This document shows positions 12,001 through 24,000 of a DNA stretch of 64,000 bases, one piece after another. The position numbers and the translations under genes are program-made. Each line of letters begins with the position of its first letter. Within the stretch, counting starts at the first letter, position 1. Below the pieces are notes generated by a model. That model saw only the letters and a program-made list of their open reading frames with translations. It ran no database searches and had not been told where the DNA came from. The stretch is from assembly GCA_947184155.2 (NCBI GenBank), contig CAMXCT020001635.1, forward strand, positions 226,069 to 290,068, in the 5' to 3' direction. This DNA comes from Cladocopium goreaui. Taxonomy: Eukaryota; Sar; Dinophyceae; Suessiales; Symbiodiniaceae.

Positions 12001-15000
12001 CTTTTAAATATACGGACTTTTAAATATACGAACTGGTATTTCATACTACCTCCGGGGCCTCGCGGTCTGGCCCGCCCTCCACATATTTAAATGTCGTTAC
12101 CGTATGTATAAAGGCTCATCTGTCTCATATCCACGTGAATTGTTGTGTATAAGGGAGAAACCATGGATCAACTTGATACCAGACACTTGGAATGCGAATT
12201 CACCGGAAGATGCAACCGAACCATTCGAAACCCAGGTAGCCTTTGTTCAACCCCAAACAGCTGTTGAAACATTCACTTTTCATCATCTCCAGCTATGGCA
12301 AACAAAAGATAGACAAAAGATAGAAACAGAACAGTCACATCCTACTAGAATAGTCCGACATGACCTTTGGATCTCCGTTTTATTTTCGGTTGAAAAACGT
12401 TTTGCTCCATCCCAGTGGGTCCCAGTGGGTCCCAGTGGGTCCCCTCCAAATCCCTCCGCGGCACATGTTGGACTTCTCCCAACAAGGATGCCTTGCCCCA
12501 GACAAAGAGATCTTGATCCATGGTGATCTTAGTGGCAAACACCGGGCAGTACAATCCACCAGACTCCCTGCATCCTTTTGGGTTACTGGACGTTACTGGG
12601 TTGTCTTGGAATATCTCACCCCCATTTCAGTCGTGGTTTTTGCGTATGCCTGGAATCAATGAGCTGGCAGTGTGGCTACCACTCGGGCAGTTACACATGT
12701 TACACTTGCGACTAAGAAAATCAACCTCAACATACCTCAACTTCAACAACCACAACCGCAACCACCACGTCACTCCGCACCGAGCCGCAGCAGCAGAATG
12801 GTCCGTGCCCAGCGAGAAATCGCGCAAGCCTTTGGGCAGTTTGCTGATGCGCGTGGGGTGAAATTGCGAGTTGGTGTCGCCATGCCCAAGCCTGGCGCGG
12901 GCCGTGCCGGATGGCTGTGCCACGAGAAGGGGAAGGAGAAGCGGTGAAAAAATCCTGCCTGAAAAGATACACAGTTTTTCTTCAACGGAAGCAACAGAAA
13001 GCATTGCAGTGACATACAGCAATTCATTGGTGTGGACAATGCTACACGGAACATACACCATGGGATCCAAAAGTGAAGATCCAAAATGTTGCAAACCCAG
13101 AATCAGGTACAAAAATTGAACCAACGCTTTCCAAGTTCAAACACATTTCCCAAACGTGGGAAACAGAGTTCTCCAAAACTCCAAAACCTCGGTTTTTTTT
13201 TTCGGAATTGAAAATACTGGCAAACAAGAAAACCCTGCTTTACTATCCTGCTTCGCTTGTTCTCCTTCAGTTTTTTTAAAGCAAGGACACCCGTTCCTGG
13301 CTGTTATAAGCATGGGGTGGCACTCAACAAATTTTCCAAATTAAATTGTCATTTTGTGATATTATATAGATCATTTTATGGGTACCCCAGTTTCAGACAC
13401 ACCCATATCTTTGGATTCAGCTTGAAGATATGTTCCTTGGGGCAGATCGCGGATCGACCATCCAATTGAAGCCTACCCTGCGGCAATGTAACATGGCTAT
13501 GGAAAATGGCCCATTTACCCATGATTTGCCGATGAAAACTGCTGATTCTCTATAGCTATGTAAAAATTACCGTGAAAAAAAGGAAGCAGTTGTCAACGTC
13601 GGCTCATCCAAAAGCCAGGGAAAAAGTCGCCCCATCTTCTGATCCCACTCTACGGATTTAGATCGGGAGACCCCGTGATACCAAGCAGCACCTCTAACTG
13701 ACTTAGCCTTCAACCAGTGAGCTTACTAATCCCAAATATTCACCCAATCATCATTTATCATCATTTATCATCATTTATCATCATTTATCATCATTTATCA
13801 TCATTTATCATCATTTATCATCATTTATCATCATTTATCATCATTTATCATCATTTATCATCATTTATCATCATTTATCATCATTTATCATCATTTATCA
13901 TCAGTTATCATCAGTTATCATCAGTTATCATCATTTATCATCATTTATCATCATTTATCATCAGTTATCATCATTTATCATCATTTATCATCATTTATCA
14001 TCATTTATCATCATTTATCATCATTTATCATCATTTATCATCATTTATCATCATTTATCATCATTTATCATCATTTATCAACTATACTAACCAATATCAC
14101 CTATATTCCCCTGATGTTTGGTGCTTAAGCCCCTATGAAAAATCCCAACGGCCGATGGTTCCCGCCTGCCGTACCAGCCATTGCCAAAGGTGAACAGCGA
14201 ATGTTCCTCATCGGCCTTGAGAATTCATAGGAATATTGGATATTCATAGGATTGGGTATTACTGGGATATTGTCGAGATAAGCAATGGGATTGACGTCCA
14301 ACGACAAATGGTCAATACTAAGAATCGCCGCGTGAGGGTCCATCGGTATTTTCCGAATCTTGTTTGAATCTGGCCCTCGGGTACTTTGATTTTGATGGCC
14401 ATCTTCTAACTACAAGGGCTTGCGACCCAGGTACAAGACCATTTCCTAACCTGCAAACATCACTGACATTACTGGCTTCACCCAAACTAATCCTATCTTC
14501 CAACTCTAATTAAATCGGTTTGAGGCCCATGTAAGCAGTGTTCAAAACCCGAGCCTTGTCATTCCATCGTACTGGTTGGTTCAGGACAGGATTCCCAGGT
14601 GCCTGATTCTAGTACAACCATCATTTCTCACCTGTATTCCCACATCTTGATCGTTAAAGCCTTGGTGAATGATGCTTAAACCAACTTGAATCCCATAAAA
14701 TCCCATAAAATCCCCGTAGTTTTTTTCGCAGCCGTTCTTCAAAACCAACTCGCCGGACCTTGCTGGAGCAAAGAACGCCCGTGGAGTTGGGACCACAGCG
14801 CACCTCAGGTTTTGTTGGGGTTGATCCAATGGCGAATCGGCTAGAACATCCACCATAGAAATCGTTGATTTTCCCACTGGTTCACCAAGAAATACATCTG
14901 GTTTTTATGGTGGTTAATGGTGATTAATGGTGGCAAATGATGATTTTCCCGCTGGTTGGTGAATGGTGGTTAATGGTTATTAATGATGGTTAATGGTGGT

Positions 15001-18000
15001 TAATGATGATTAATTCCCACTGGTTGGTGGTTTGGTATACCTAGCCCTCTGAAAAATGATGGAGTGAGTGAGTGAGTTCGTCAGTTGGGATGATGACATG
15101 ACCCCAATATGATGGGAAAGTCATAAAATTCCATGGTTCCAAACCACCAACCCGTACAAACGGCTATCAACCTACATTTGCTGCGGGGATTTTTCGCCAT
15201 CTGCGGTCCCTTCGCGGCATAAATGTACTGCACAACATGGACCTGTTTTTACCCAACGAGAAGAGTCCTGTTTGTTTGTTGGTTGGCTGATGGGTTCCAT
15301 TCCGTTATGATTCGTTAAATCCCATTGATATCCCATTCATATTCTCATACTCCACGCCTGTGACAAGCGACCATGATTGGATGCTGCGGTCCCGCTTTCT
15401 TCGCGTCAGTCTCGAACTCCACCTGCGGACCCGCACGGCCAAAAACGGCTTCACAAGTGTCAGTAATTGGTAGGTCTTGCAAATCTCTGACACACCAATT
15501 GGGGAACTGAACCTAATCTTAATGAAAATAGTCGGAATAGTGTTTGGAGGTGACCCAAATACTCAACAACTCAAGAAATCCTCAGAAATTATGAATATAT
15601 ATATATATATATGAATATGAAGCTTATCTTCAAAGGGAAACTCAGTTGTTGAGTTTCTTGAAGGCACTGACCATCCCGCTACTTGGATCCATGGTGAAAA
15701 CTGGGCTATTGATGGCCTATAAAACATGGATAACCATGTTTTATGGCCACTTAAACCGCGATAAAAACCCCAAGGTGAAGAAATTTTGTGGCGGCTGGTG
15801 AAATATCTGCCATCTTTGGACAAATACACATTCAGCATACCTATAGCAATAGGTATGCTGATGACAATTTTTGATGGGTAAAATCACGTGAAATCCATCT
15901 TGTTGATAGTTGAACAACCTTTTGGATCCTTTTGAATATCCCCAACAGCAGGGTTGCTCTGAACACCTTAGATACAGAGGTCAAATCAATTCAAATCATC
16001 AATTTACCACCCAAGAGCGGCTATCATTTACCTATATTGTAGTAGGTTGGAACGACCTGAACAATGGTGAAATCATCTTTTGTGATGACTAATTCAGATT
16101 AAATCCACAGTTTTTATACTTAAGTCACCAGTTTTGTTGGTTCAATCGCCATTTTGAAACCATGTTTGATGCTTAAATCACCAGATCCCTGGCCTGTGAA
16201 GGTAGGTTGCAGGGCCCACAGGTGATGAAGTTGCCCAAACCCAGGACGCCACTGTCCGCCATGCCCCAAGTGAAGACAAACCCTGCAAAAACTGGGCCGG
16301 GATCAAGTTATGTCCTCAAATCATATGGTGGTTTAACCATCAAAAAGTGTGGTTTCATCATCCAAAATGTGGCTTCCAACATGATCCAACTATCCAATGT
16401 GGATTGGAATGTAACCAGGATTCCCAACCCAATTTGCGCCAATTTGGCACTGAACCCAGATTGGCCAACCCGGATGGCATCACAAGGAAATGTTTACGAG
16501 GATTCTCCAGACTAAAACTTGGACTTTGAGGCAACAATCATGGGAGACTGTAAAGACATGGTTTCGATGAAACGATGAATCTTACCAATTGGCAATCAAA
16601 CCTGGCTGGAACATCTCCCATCTTTTGATGATTTCCCTGATAAAACCCAAGGAGGCCCATGAATTTTTGTAGGTGATGTGGTAAGCCCAAAAAACTCCAC
16701 CGTTCCAAGGTTTGTACTCTAATGTCTTTATTAATAGTTCAACAGTCAGGTTTGGGTTTCTCATTAAGTTAAATTGTTTACACATTTAATTGTTATGGGT
16801 CAAACATGAACACCTCGGAAAATTGGGCAAATCAGAATCCAATTCGTCGCGACCTAGGTACATGCAAATTGCAACTGCGAATTGGGTTCGTCCCCAAAAT
16901 CAACACCTCTAAATTAGGCAGATTGGCGAAACACTAAGCAGCACTGCGCGGTTTTTCAATGGATAGCTGCCACAGGCAGAGACCAGCCTCCACATCATAG
17001 CTCTACTCAAAAATACAAATGATGTGGGTCCCTTGATACAGTGAAAAGCGGCAGCAACTTTTGAAGTGCAAAAGAAAGGGTTGCGGAGAGAGCACAGTTG
17101 TGCATGTCATGTGTGAAACTTGCAGTTGCCATGCTGGGCCATGCTAGTCTCTTCTAACATGTTAACACCCCGCCTCAGGTGGTGGTCCACAGTTTTGGCA
17201 TACTGTGACTTCCACCTGCCCCTACCCCTACTGTTTGCTACAAGCCGCTATTGGGCCTCGGCAAGAAACATGGCATGGCGCATGTTATGTGGACACGTAG
17301 GATCGATGAGTGAATGCACTCTGACATGCTCATGCAGGTTCTGCTGTAGTGTTGTGCTTGCACAAAAATGCAAGCGCCAAACGCCAAGCAGCTTTTTCAT
17401 TGGATAGCTGCCACAGGCTGGCACTCCTGGACAATCTGAGCAGAGACCAGCCTCCACATCATAGCCCCGGCTGCAAAGGTGGCTGCCTGTTGAAAAAGGC
17501 ACCAAGAATACCACATCTGCAATCCTCCTTCGGCTCAAATCGTCGGCCCACCCGTGGCGCTCTCCAGCACAGCCTGCAGATGTGAGTTGCACTCCGTATG
17601 CCACAGCATGAAGCTAATCGCTTGCAAAACAACAAAGGCAAAAGGTGTCTTCAAAGAAAGCTGCTTCTGCCATCCGGCCACCGCCATCTGGAATTTATCG
17701 GCAGCTGCAAGGAACCTGTTGGAACAAGGGGAGCTGCCAAACAAGACCTGTCAGAAGTGGAACATAGGTGATCAGCAACACTGCAGCTTCCGCCATATGG
17801 CAACCTGAGCGTGCACATCCGATCCATCCAATGTGCATGCAGAATCAGCGTCAGTGATCCCCTCAACACCAATCAACTTGCCATCATCTGGCCCTGTTGT
17901 CGCTCCTGAGGCGGCAAACTTGCAGGCCTCACCATATTTGCACTTGCCATTTTTTGCCAAGCATGGCGCGCGTGCTTCGGCGCAACATCAGCGCAGCGGC

Positions 18001-21000
18001 GCTTCAATGGTGCCAAATCTTTGTCCTGCAGGTGCTTTCCAGAAATTGGGGTCTTCTGCATGCACCTTGGGAGAATGTAAGATGTCGCAACAAATCTCCA
18101 CGCATCACACTCTCCAAGGCGTCTTCAACTTTCGCCTCATCGCCTTGAACATGCAGAAAACATGCATTCTTATCCTTGTGTGGATATCTGGAGCTGTAGC
18201 TGATGGGATGTCATAACTATAGACTATGCGAAAGCACCTCGCTTACGATCTCTTGGTCCGCTTCCTCAGCCTCTGATGGTGAAATCAAGCGAAAGTTTGC
18301 CCCTGGTTGCTAGCAGTAATGAAACAAAGAAACGGTTGACATAGGCCATCCAGACATGAAGATCCCCAGCAGAACATATGGAATATGGATGCACCCAAAC
18401 ACAAGGCACATGGAAAATCTTCAAGGGCGCACTGCGCAAGTCTAAGTTCCATTCTTCACCGCGCTGCAGCTTCAGCAACTAGTTCGGCCATGTCGCGCTT
18501 GCGCGCTCCTCCGTGCGCATGCACCTGCATCATGGCCTCTTCTGACAGACCTTCCTCCAAGGGGTCCATGCCCATGACTTCGTGCGGTACTGCTGCTGAA
18601 TCAACTGGAGATAAGGAACAGATGGCAACACAGCAGGGTGAAGCTGGACGCCTGGGTAATTCCCCCCAAATTTCTTCACCATTGCTTCGCTGTCTGCGTC
18701 GGACAAGCGCTGGTGGCCTTCTCCAACTGGCTGTGAAAAGGGCAAGGCAACAATGGCGGCATAGCTGGCATAGCTTCAGGTTGCGCCGCCACACTCACGG
18801 CAGATTCAAACAAAGATTCAGTTCACGCACCCAGCGCAACGCCCCAGTCACCGGATGAAAAGCTCCAGTCATCTTAAACCAGTCTAAATAATCTCCGTGC
18901 GAAAGCAACTGCAAAAGACTGCTTCATATGCATATGTCTCCACCACCTTCTGCGCCACTTCCGCAGCAATGCCTGCCTTTACCAATGTCTCCTTCCAGGG
19001 ATTCGCCATTCCACAAAATTCACAAATAAGGCACATCAACCCAAGCTTTTGACAATCTGTATCAACATACTGCACCACACTTTGCTGTAACTGGAGCAAA
19101 AAACAGGTGGCACTACACCAAACCAGAAAGGCACCCTTTGCTTTCAAACATGCCCCAAACGCCCGCAATATAAAGACAAGGTGGCATTAGCCAATGTTGG
19201 CCCCCCAACCGTAGGAGAACGGCCAAACTTGACTCCAAAGCCTAACAAGGCTATACCCAGCAGAACGATCAAGCTGGCTCCCCAACTGTAGTATAACTGC
19301 CGGACTTGACTCCCCTATCCAGAAAGGCGTAACGAGACCATATGAAGGGCAAACAGCCAAGCTGCAGCCACATGCCCATTAAAGCCCCAACTGTAGGAGG
19401 ATGGCCCAGCAACCACTGTGCGAGCAACATTGAAACCTTGCTGCACACGGATCACTGTGCCATACTTCATAACCATCATGCAGATGGGCGCTGGGGCGAC
19501 AAGCCAGCAGATATATTCTGCCTCACCACGCTTGATGGCTTTCTGTGCCCATGCAGAAACACAATGCAAAATCCAAGGGCCACAAAAACTTGGCAGATAC
19601 CTCATTGGTGATGCATCATCATCTTCTTCTGTCTCATTGACTGACATCCGTATCGCAGCTGCCGCAAGAATCCAGATTGCTATTTGTACCCTCAAATCCA
19701 AACCCAACCGCCGGGGCGCTTAGAGGCCGATTTTTACCTAAGCATCCAACCCCACGCTCTAAATGCACATGGGGATCCAACCCTTGTTCAGCGCCGCCAT
19801 GATGTCCCTTTGACAGCTTCTGCGCATGTACTTGGCCGCACAACCTTGAGCGTTCTGGCTTCGATGGTATCCTTGGGCAGCATGGACAGACTCAGCCACA
19901 CCGACACAACTGGCCCAACATGACATCGTCGCTTTTAAACTATGCACCGTAGACCAGCACGCCATATCTGAATTGAGGCCACCATGACAAACCAAGCAGC
20001 GCCAAAACCGCCAAGGCCAGAAGAAAAGGGCATGGGTCCACCCTTGTAGGCACGCAAAAAACCTTGCTGCGGTGAGTCAAACCATTTCTTCCCCAATGCT
20101 CGCCCGAAATAGCACGTACTAAAAAAGCCCATGGCATCCCACGCTTAGAGCTCTTTGTTTGCAAACGCCAACCAGAAACCACGCCCATCTCTCAGGGTAA
20201 CGGAAGGTAAATCCAACCTTTGCAAGTCACTGAAAGAAAGACCTGCCCATGCCATCGCCAAAGAGCTACCTAACAACCAGCTGTCCTCCAAAGAAGATTC
20301 CAGAAACACTACCTCCAAGGAACGCAAAGCAGCAAAAAGCAAAGGCAAAAGCTTCTCTGGCTCGTGCCAAACGCCAGCTATCCTTGCGCCTCCAAGCTTC
20401 AAACAGGGGGCTCTTTAGCAATGTTTGATATTTGCCAAGTGACAGCTTTGCTGCGGCAAATGCCGGAGCACGATCCGAAAAGAGACTCAGAAGCTGCTCA
20501 TCAGGAATCTTATCCGTCTTATCCTTCAGTAAGCAACTGGCATCTGCAACCAACTTGGAGGCTGCCAACCCATTGGCATGCATGCAAACTTGTAATCTGC
20601 CGCATCTTCCATTGCCCGAGCTGAGCTCACTTGATCGCGAGGCGCTGCATCACATCCAGACGCAGCAAAGGAACGTGCTTGAGGAGAAACAATACAAACA
20701 GCAGCTGCCATCCCATAAACTGCTTGCACACGGGGAGCAGCCAGCCGGCACAAACGCGCAGGCGGGCGAGCCAAGCCCGTGCCAAGGCCAGCAACAACAT
20801 ATATGGGGCAGGGCGTGTCTGCCTCTTTGGTCTTGCCAATGGCATCCCAAAGCCGCACAATAAAACAAGAAGAAAACAAAACCATCGAACACAAGCAAAT
20901 GACCGTTTCTCAAAAAATCAGGATCTGAGCATACACTTGCCACCCATATGCAGAAGTCAAGTGATCACATATACATCCAAAAGGCTCATGCAGGTTCTGC

Positions 21001-24000
21001 TGTAGTGTTGTAGCTTGCACTGAAGTGCAGGTGCCAGACTATTAGGGTTTGCACCCATACCCACATTGGTTTGTCGGAAAATAGGCTACCGCTATACAAA
21101 AGACGGTGTATCATCCATTTTCCTATTCCAATTGCAGCAATTACCTTGGGGTAAACTACCACGACCCAAGGGGCTTCCATCGGTCATCTCGGCCACCGCC
21201 GCACTGTGCTGCCTCGACCCGGCGTCAGGGGGTTGGGAAAGTCACTGGGGATCATCCCACATATTTCAGTGGTTGAACATCACCAAATAATACAGTGAAT
21301 ATATACAGCATATCCAATTCTTCACCAACCACTGGTTGAAAGCAGCATATATATATACATATCTCAATAGTATATACTGTTTGAAAGTGTACTACATTCA
21401 GCTCCGGGCAGCTGGGAAAATGGTTACAGTCGTGTCTAAGTCCTGTTGAAACCCTCCCAGAGGTGCTGTTTGTGATGGAATTGGAAGGACTTACTTGGAT
21501 GTGCATCTCAGATAGTAAGGGCTATATAACCTATGTATATACATATATTATATCAATGTGTAACCATATATAACCCATATAGAACCTTAAGGATCCTTAC
21601 AGATCATTCTTTGACTTCCGGAGTTCATGTCCACTCTCCGACTTCCCTGGCCACTTAGTGGTCAAGCAGTCCATGAAACCCTCCCTGGCCATCCTGGTTT
21701 TGAAAAGGGTTCGATCCAGATTGTTGTTCTAAAAATCTGGGTATGATTGGTCAAACCATGTCCAAACCATTGTAATTGCAGTACCCTGCTGTTCACACCA
21801 AGTACCGGTTCTTGTGGATGTTCCATGTCGATACACATTGACCCATCATGATGTTATCCCAATGAAACTGTTGCCATGGAACCCCAAACATTTGGGCAAA
21901 TGACAACAATTTCCCTGTGAGAATGAGGCCATGATGGTTTCCCTTACTAATCATATCTAGCCATCATTAAAGGGGCTTGGTCAGTCAATGAGGTCGCTAT
22001 AATTTTGCACCAATTTTTTGAGGGTTTAATCCCAATGTTCGATGGTTCATCCTACCCTCTGGTAATTTAACAGTTTGCTATTGAAAATAGCCATAAAAAT
22101 AGTTGATTTCCCCAGCTACAAAATGGTGGATCTTTCCATAGTTATGTTAGTTCACCAGAGGGTAATAACCATATTATCAACATTAATCACCATATGATCA
22201 CCATATGATGACCACTAATCACCATGAATCAATGAATCCTTATATAATGTCCTCATTCTGAGATTCTTCTGATTTCCCCAGCTCAATCCGCCAAGCTCAG
22301 TCCGGCACTCCCCGGCTGCGCAGCACAGCACATGCTCCAGTCCCACGCGACAGGGCTGAGCCTCATCTCCTGAGCGGACGGCGGAAAACCTCTATATCTG
22401 TTACATATAATTATAAATAGTAATTAGTGTTATTGTTCTTGTTATTATTGTTATTATTATCATTATCTATCTATTTATTTATTCATTTATTCATTTGTTT
22501 ACTTATTGATTTATCTTATGTATTTATGTATCTAGGTATCTATGTATCTATTTATGTATTCATTTATCTATTTATTTATTTATTTATTTATATTGTTATT
22601 ACTATTACTACTGTTACTAATAACAATGTGAATATTACTATTATTCGTAGGATTATTACCATTCTCAACATTGTTACTACTGTATACATATTCTCTATAT
22701 ATAATACTAAATGCACTATAGTATGTACATGTATATATATATATGTCATCAATAATCATGTATAAATCAACCAGGGTTTAGACATCTGAAGAATGAACAG
22801 TACAAATCATCCATTACAAGTATACCATATCTCACATCCTACAATCTTAGACAACCATTTTTTCTTTCCGTAGAAACATTGGTTTCAAAAAAAAACAAAC
22901 ATCGTTAAACCATCGTTAACATAGGTGTTCCCTATTCCATTAAACCATCGTTGAACCATGTTGAACCCTCCGGGGGCACCACTGGGCAAGCCCAGTTCTC
23001 GCCAAGCTTCGACAATGTCCCAGGCCTAGTTGACCTTCAAAGCCCTTGCCCCAGGACCAAAGTTCTCCGCCGACGGTGATGGCCAAGGTGAACCTGATCC
23101 AAAGTTGGTTGATCGGTGTCCCTACTGGTGATAATACTGGTTGGTGGTTGACCTACCCCTCTGAAAAATATGAGTTAGTCAGTTGGGATATGTTGGGATG
23201 ATGACATTCCCATATATTAATAAAAAATGTTTGAAACCACCACTCAGTAATATGTTGTAAGGGGGGAGACGAAAACTATCCCATCTCATTATACTAGTTG
23301 GTTGATAGGTTTACTGGTTAATATGCTACAAGAATCCCCAAACCAGGTAGTATCATCCTTTAACCAATCAACAGGGGTATTTTTTCATGGCTCACGAAAC
23401 TTTTTTGATTATATCAGTCATATCCCAGGGTCTTTTGTTGAAGATATCTATATATAATTATATATATATACATGGTTTGTTTTATCACAGGTGTTGATGG
23501 TGGAATCCCCATGTGTGTGTGTTGCTGAAGTCTACATTTCTTTTAATATGTTGGTTGGATCCGAAATTCTTCTCGTTTGAAGCACTGTTTCTGGTAATTA
23601 GTTTAATCCATGCTTTTTGTTGGTTACACTTTACTGATATATTCCCTGGAAGTATCACTACGGTTGGTGCTTACTCATAGACATATAATATGATAATATG
23701 TAATTATCCATGGTGCTTGTGTGCTTGTAGAATCATATCTGTTGAAATTCAACAGATACTATCAACATCTATCAACATATTTTCGTAAGATACTTCTGGA
23801 TTATCTTATTATATATATATGTATATACATTACTATAGTATATGACCACTATCAACCAGTAGACCACGCATCCAGCCGCACTCCATCTTGCCCCTCAGGT
23901 TGCGGCTCGGATCCGCAGGACACCTGCAGGTGTCTTCATGAGACTGCGAAATCATTTTTTGGGATCAGATTTCTTTCAGATTTCTTTCAGATTTCTTTCA

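Larger units (their letters stand above)
16283..21159 (-). other. Large gene A intron (4877 bp) carrying a decayed insert
   Basis: Phase and RCC1 motif order tie the exons on both sides together, so this whole stretch should be removed as one intron. It starts GTAGTT and ends TTTGCAG on the minus strand. Its interior from about 16.9 to 21.05 kb is clearly richer in G+C than the surrounding introns and contains broken coding-like frames (separate entries). Confidence 0.75.

Noticed and set aside
13717..14193. 158-codon plus-strand open frame
   Set aside because: It is produced by the 10-bp TCATTTATCA array, which happens to lack stops in all three frames; the peptide is a monotonous repeat.
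17873..18216. Long plus-strand open frame in the GC-rich insert
   Set aside because: The minus strand over the same stretch contains the zinc-finger-like reading and the better codon pattern; the plus frame appears to be its shadow.
21711..21740. GGTTCGATCC, resembling a tRNA T-arm
   Set aside because: No matching acceptor stem, D-arm or anticodon arm could be folded around it on either strand.
22427..22765. 112-codon plus-strand open frame rich in Leu, Ile, Tyr
   Set aside because: Low-complexity TTAT/TATT simple repeat within a gene A intron; no codon bias.
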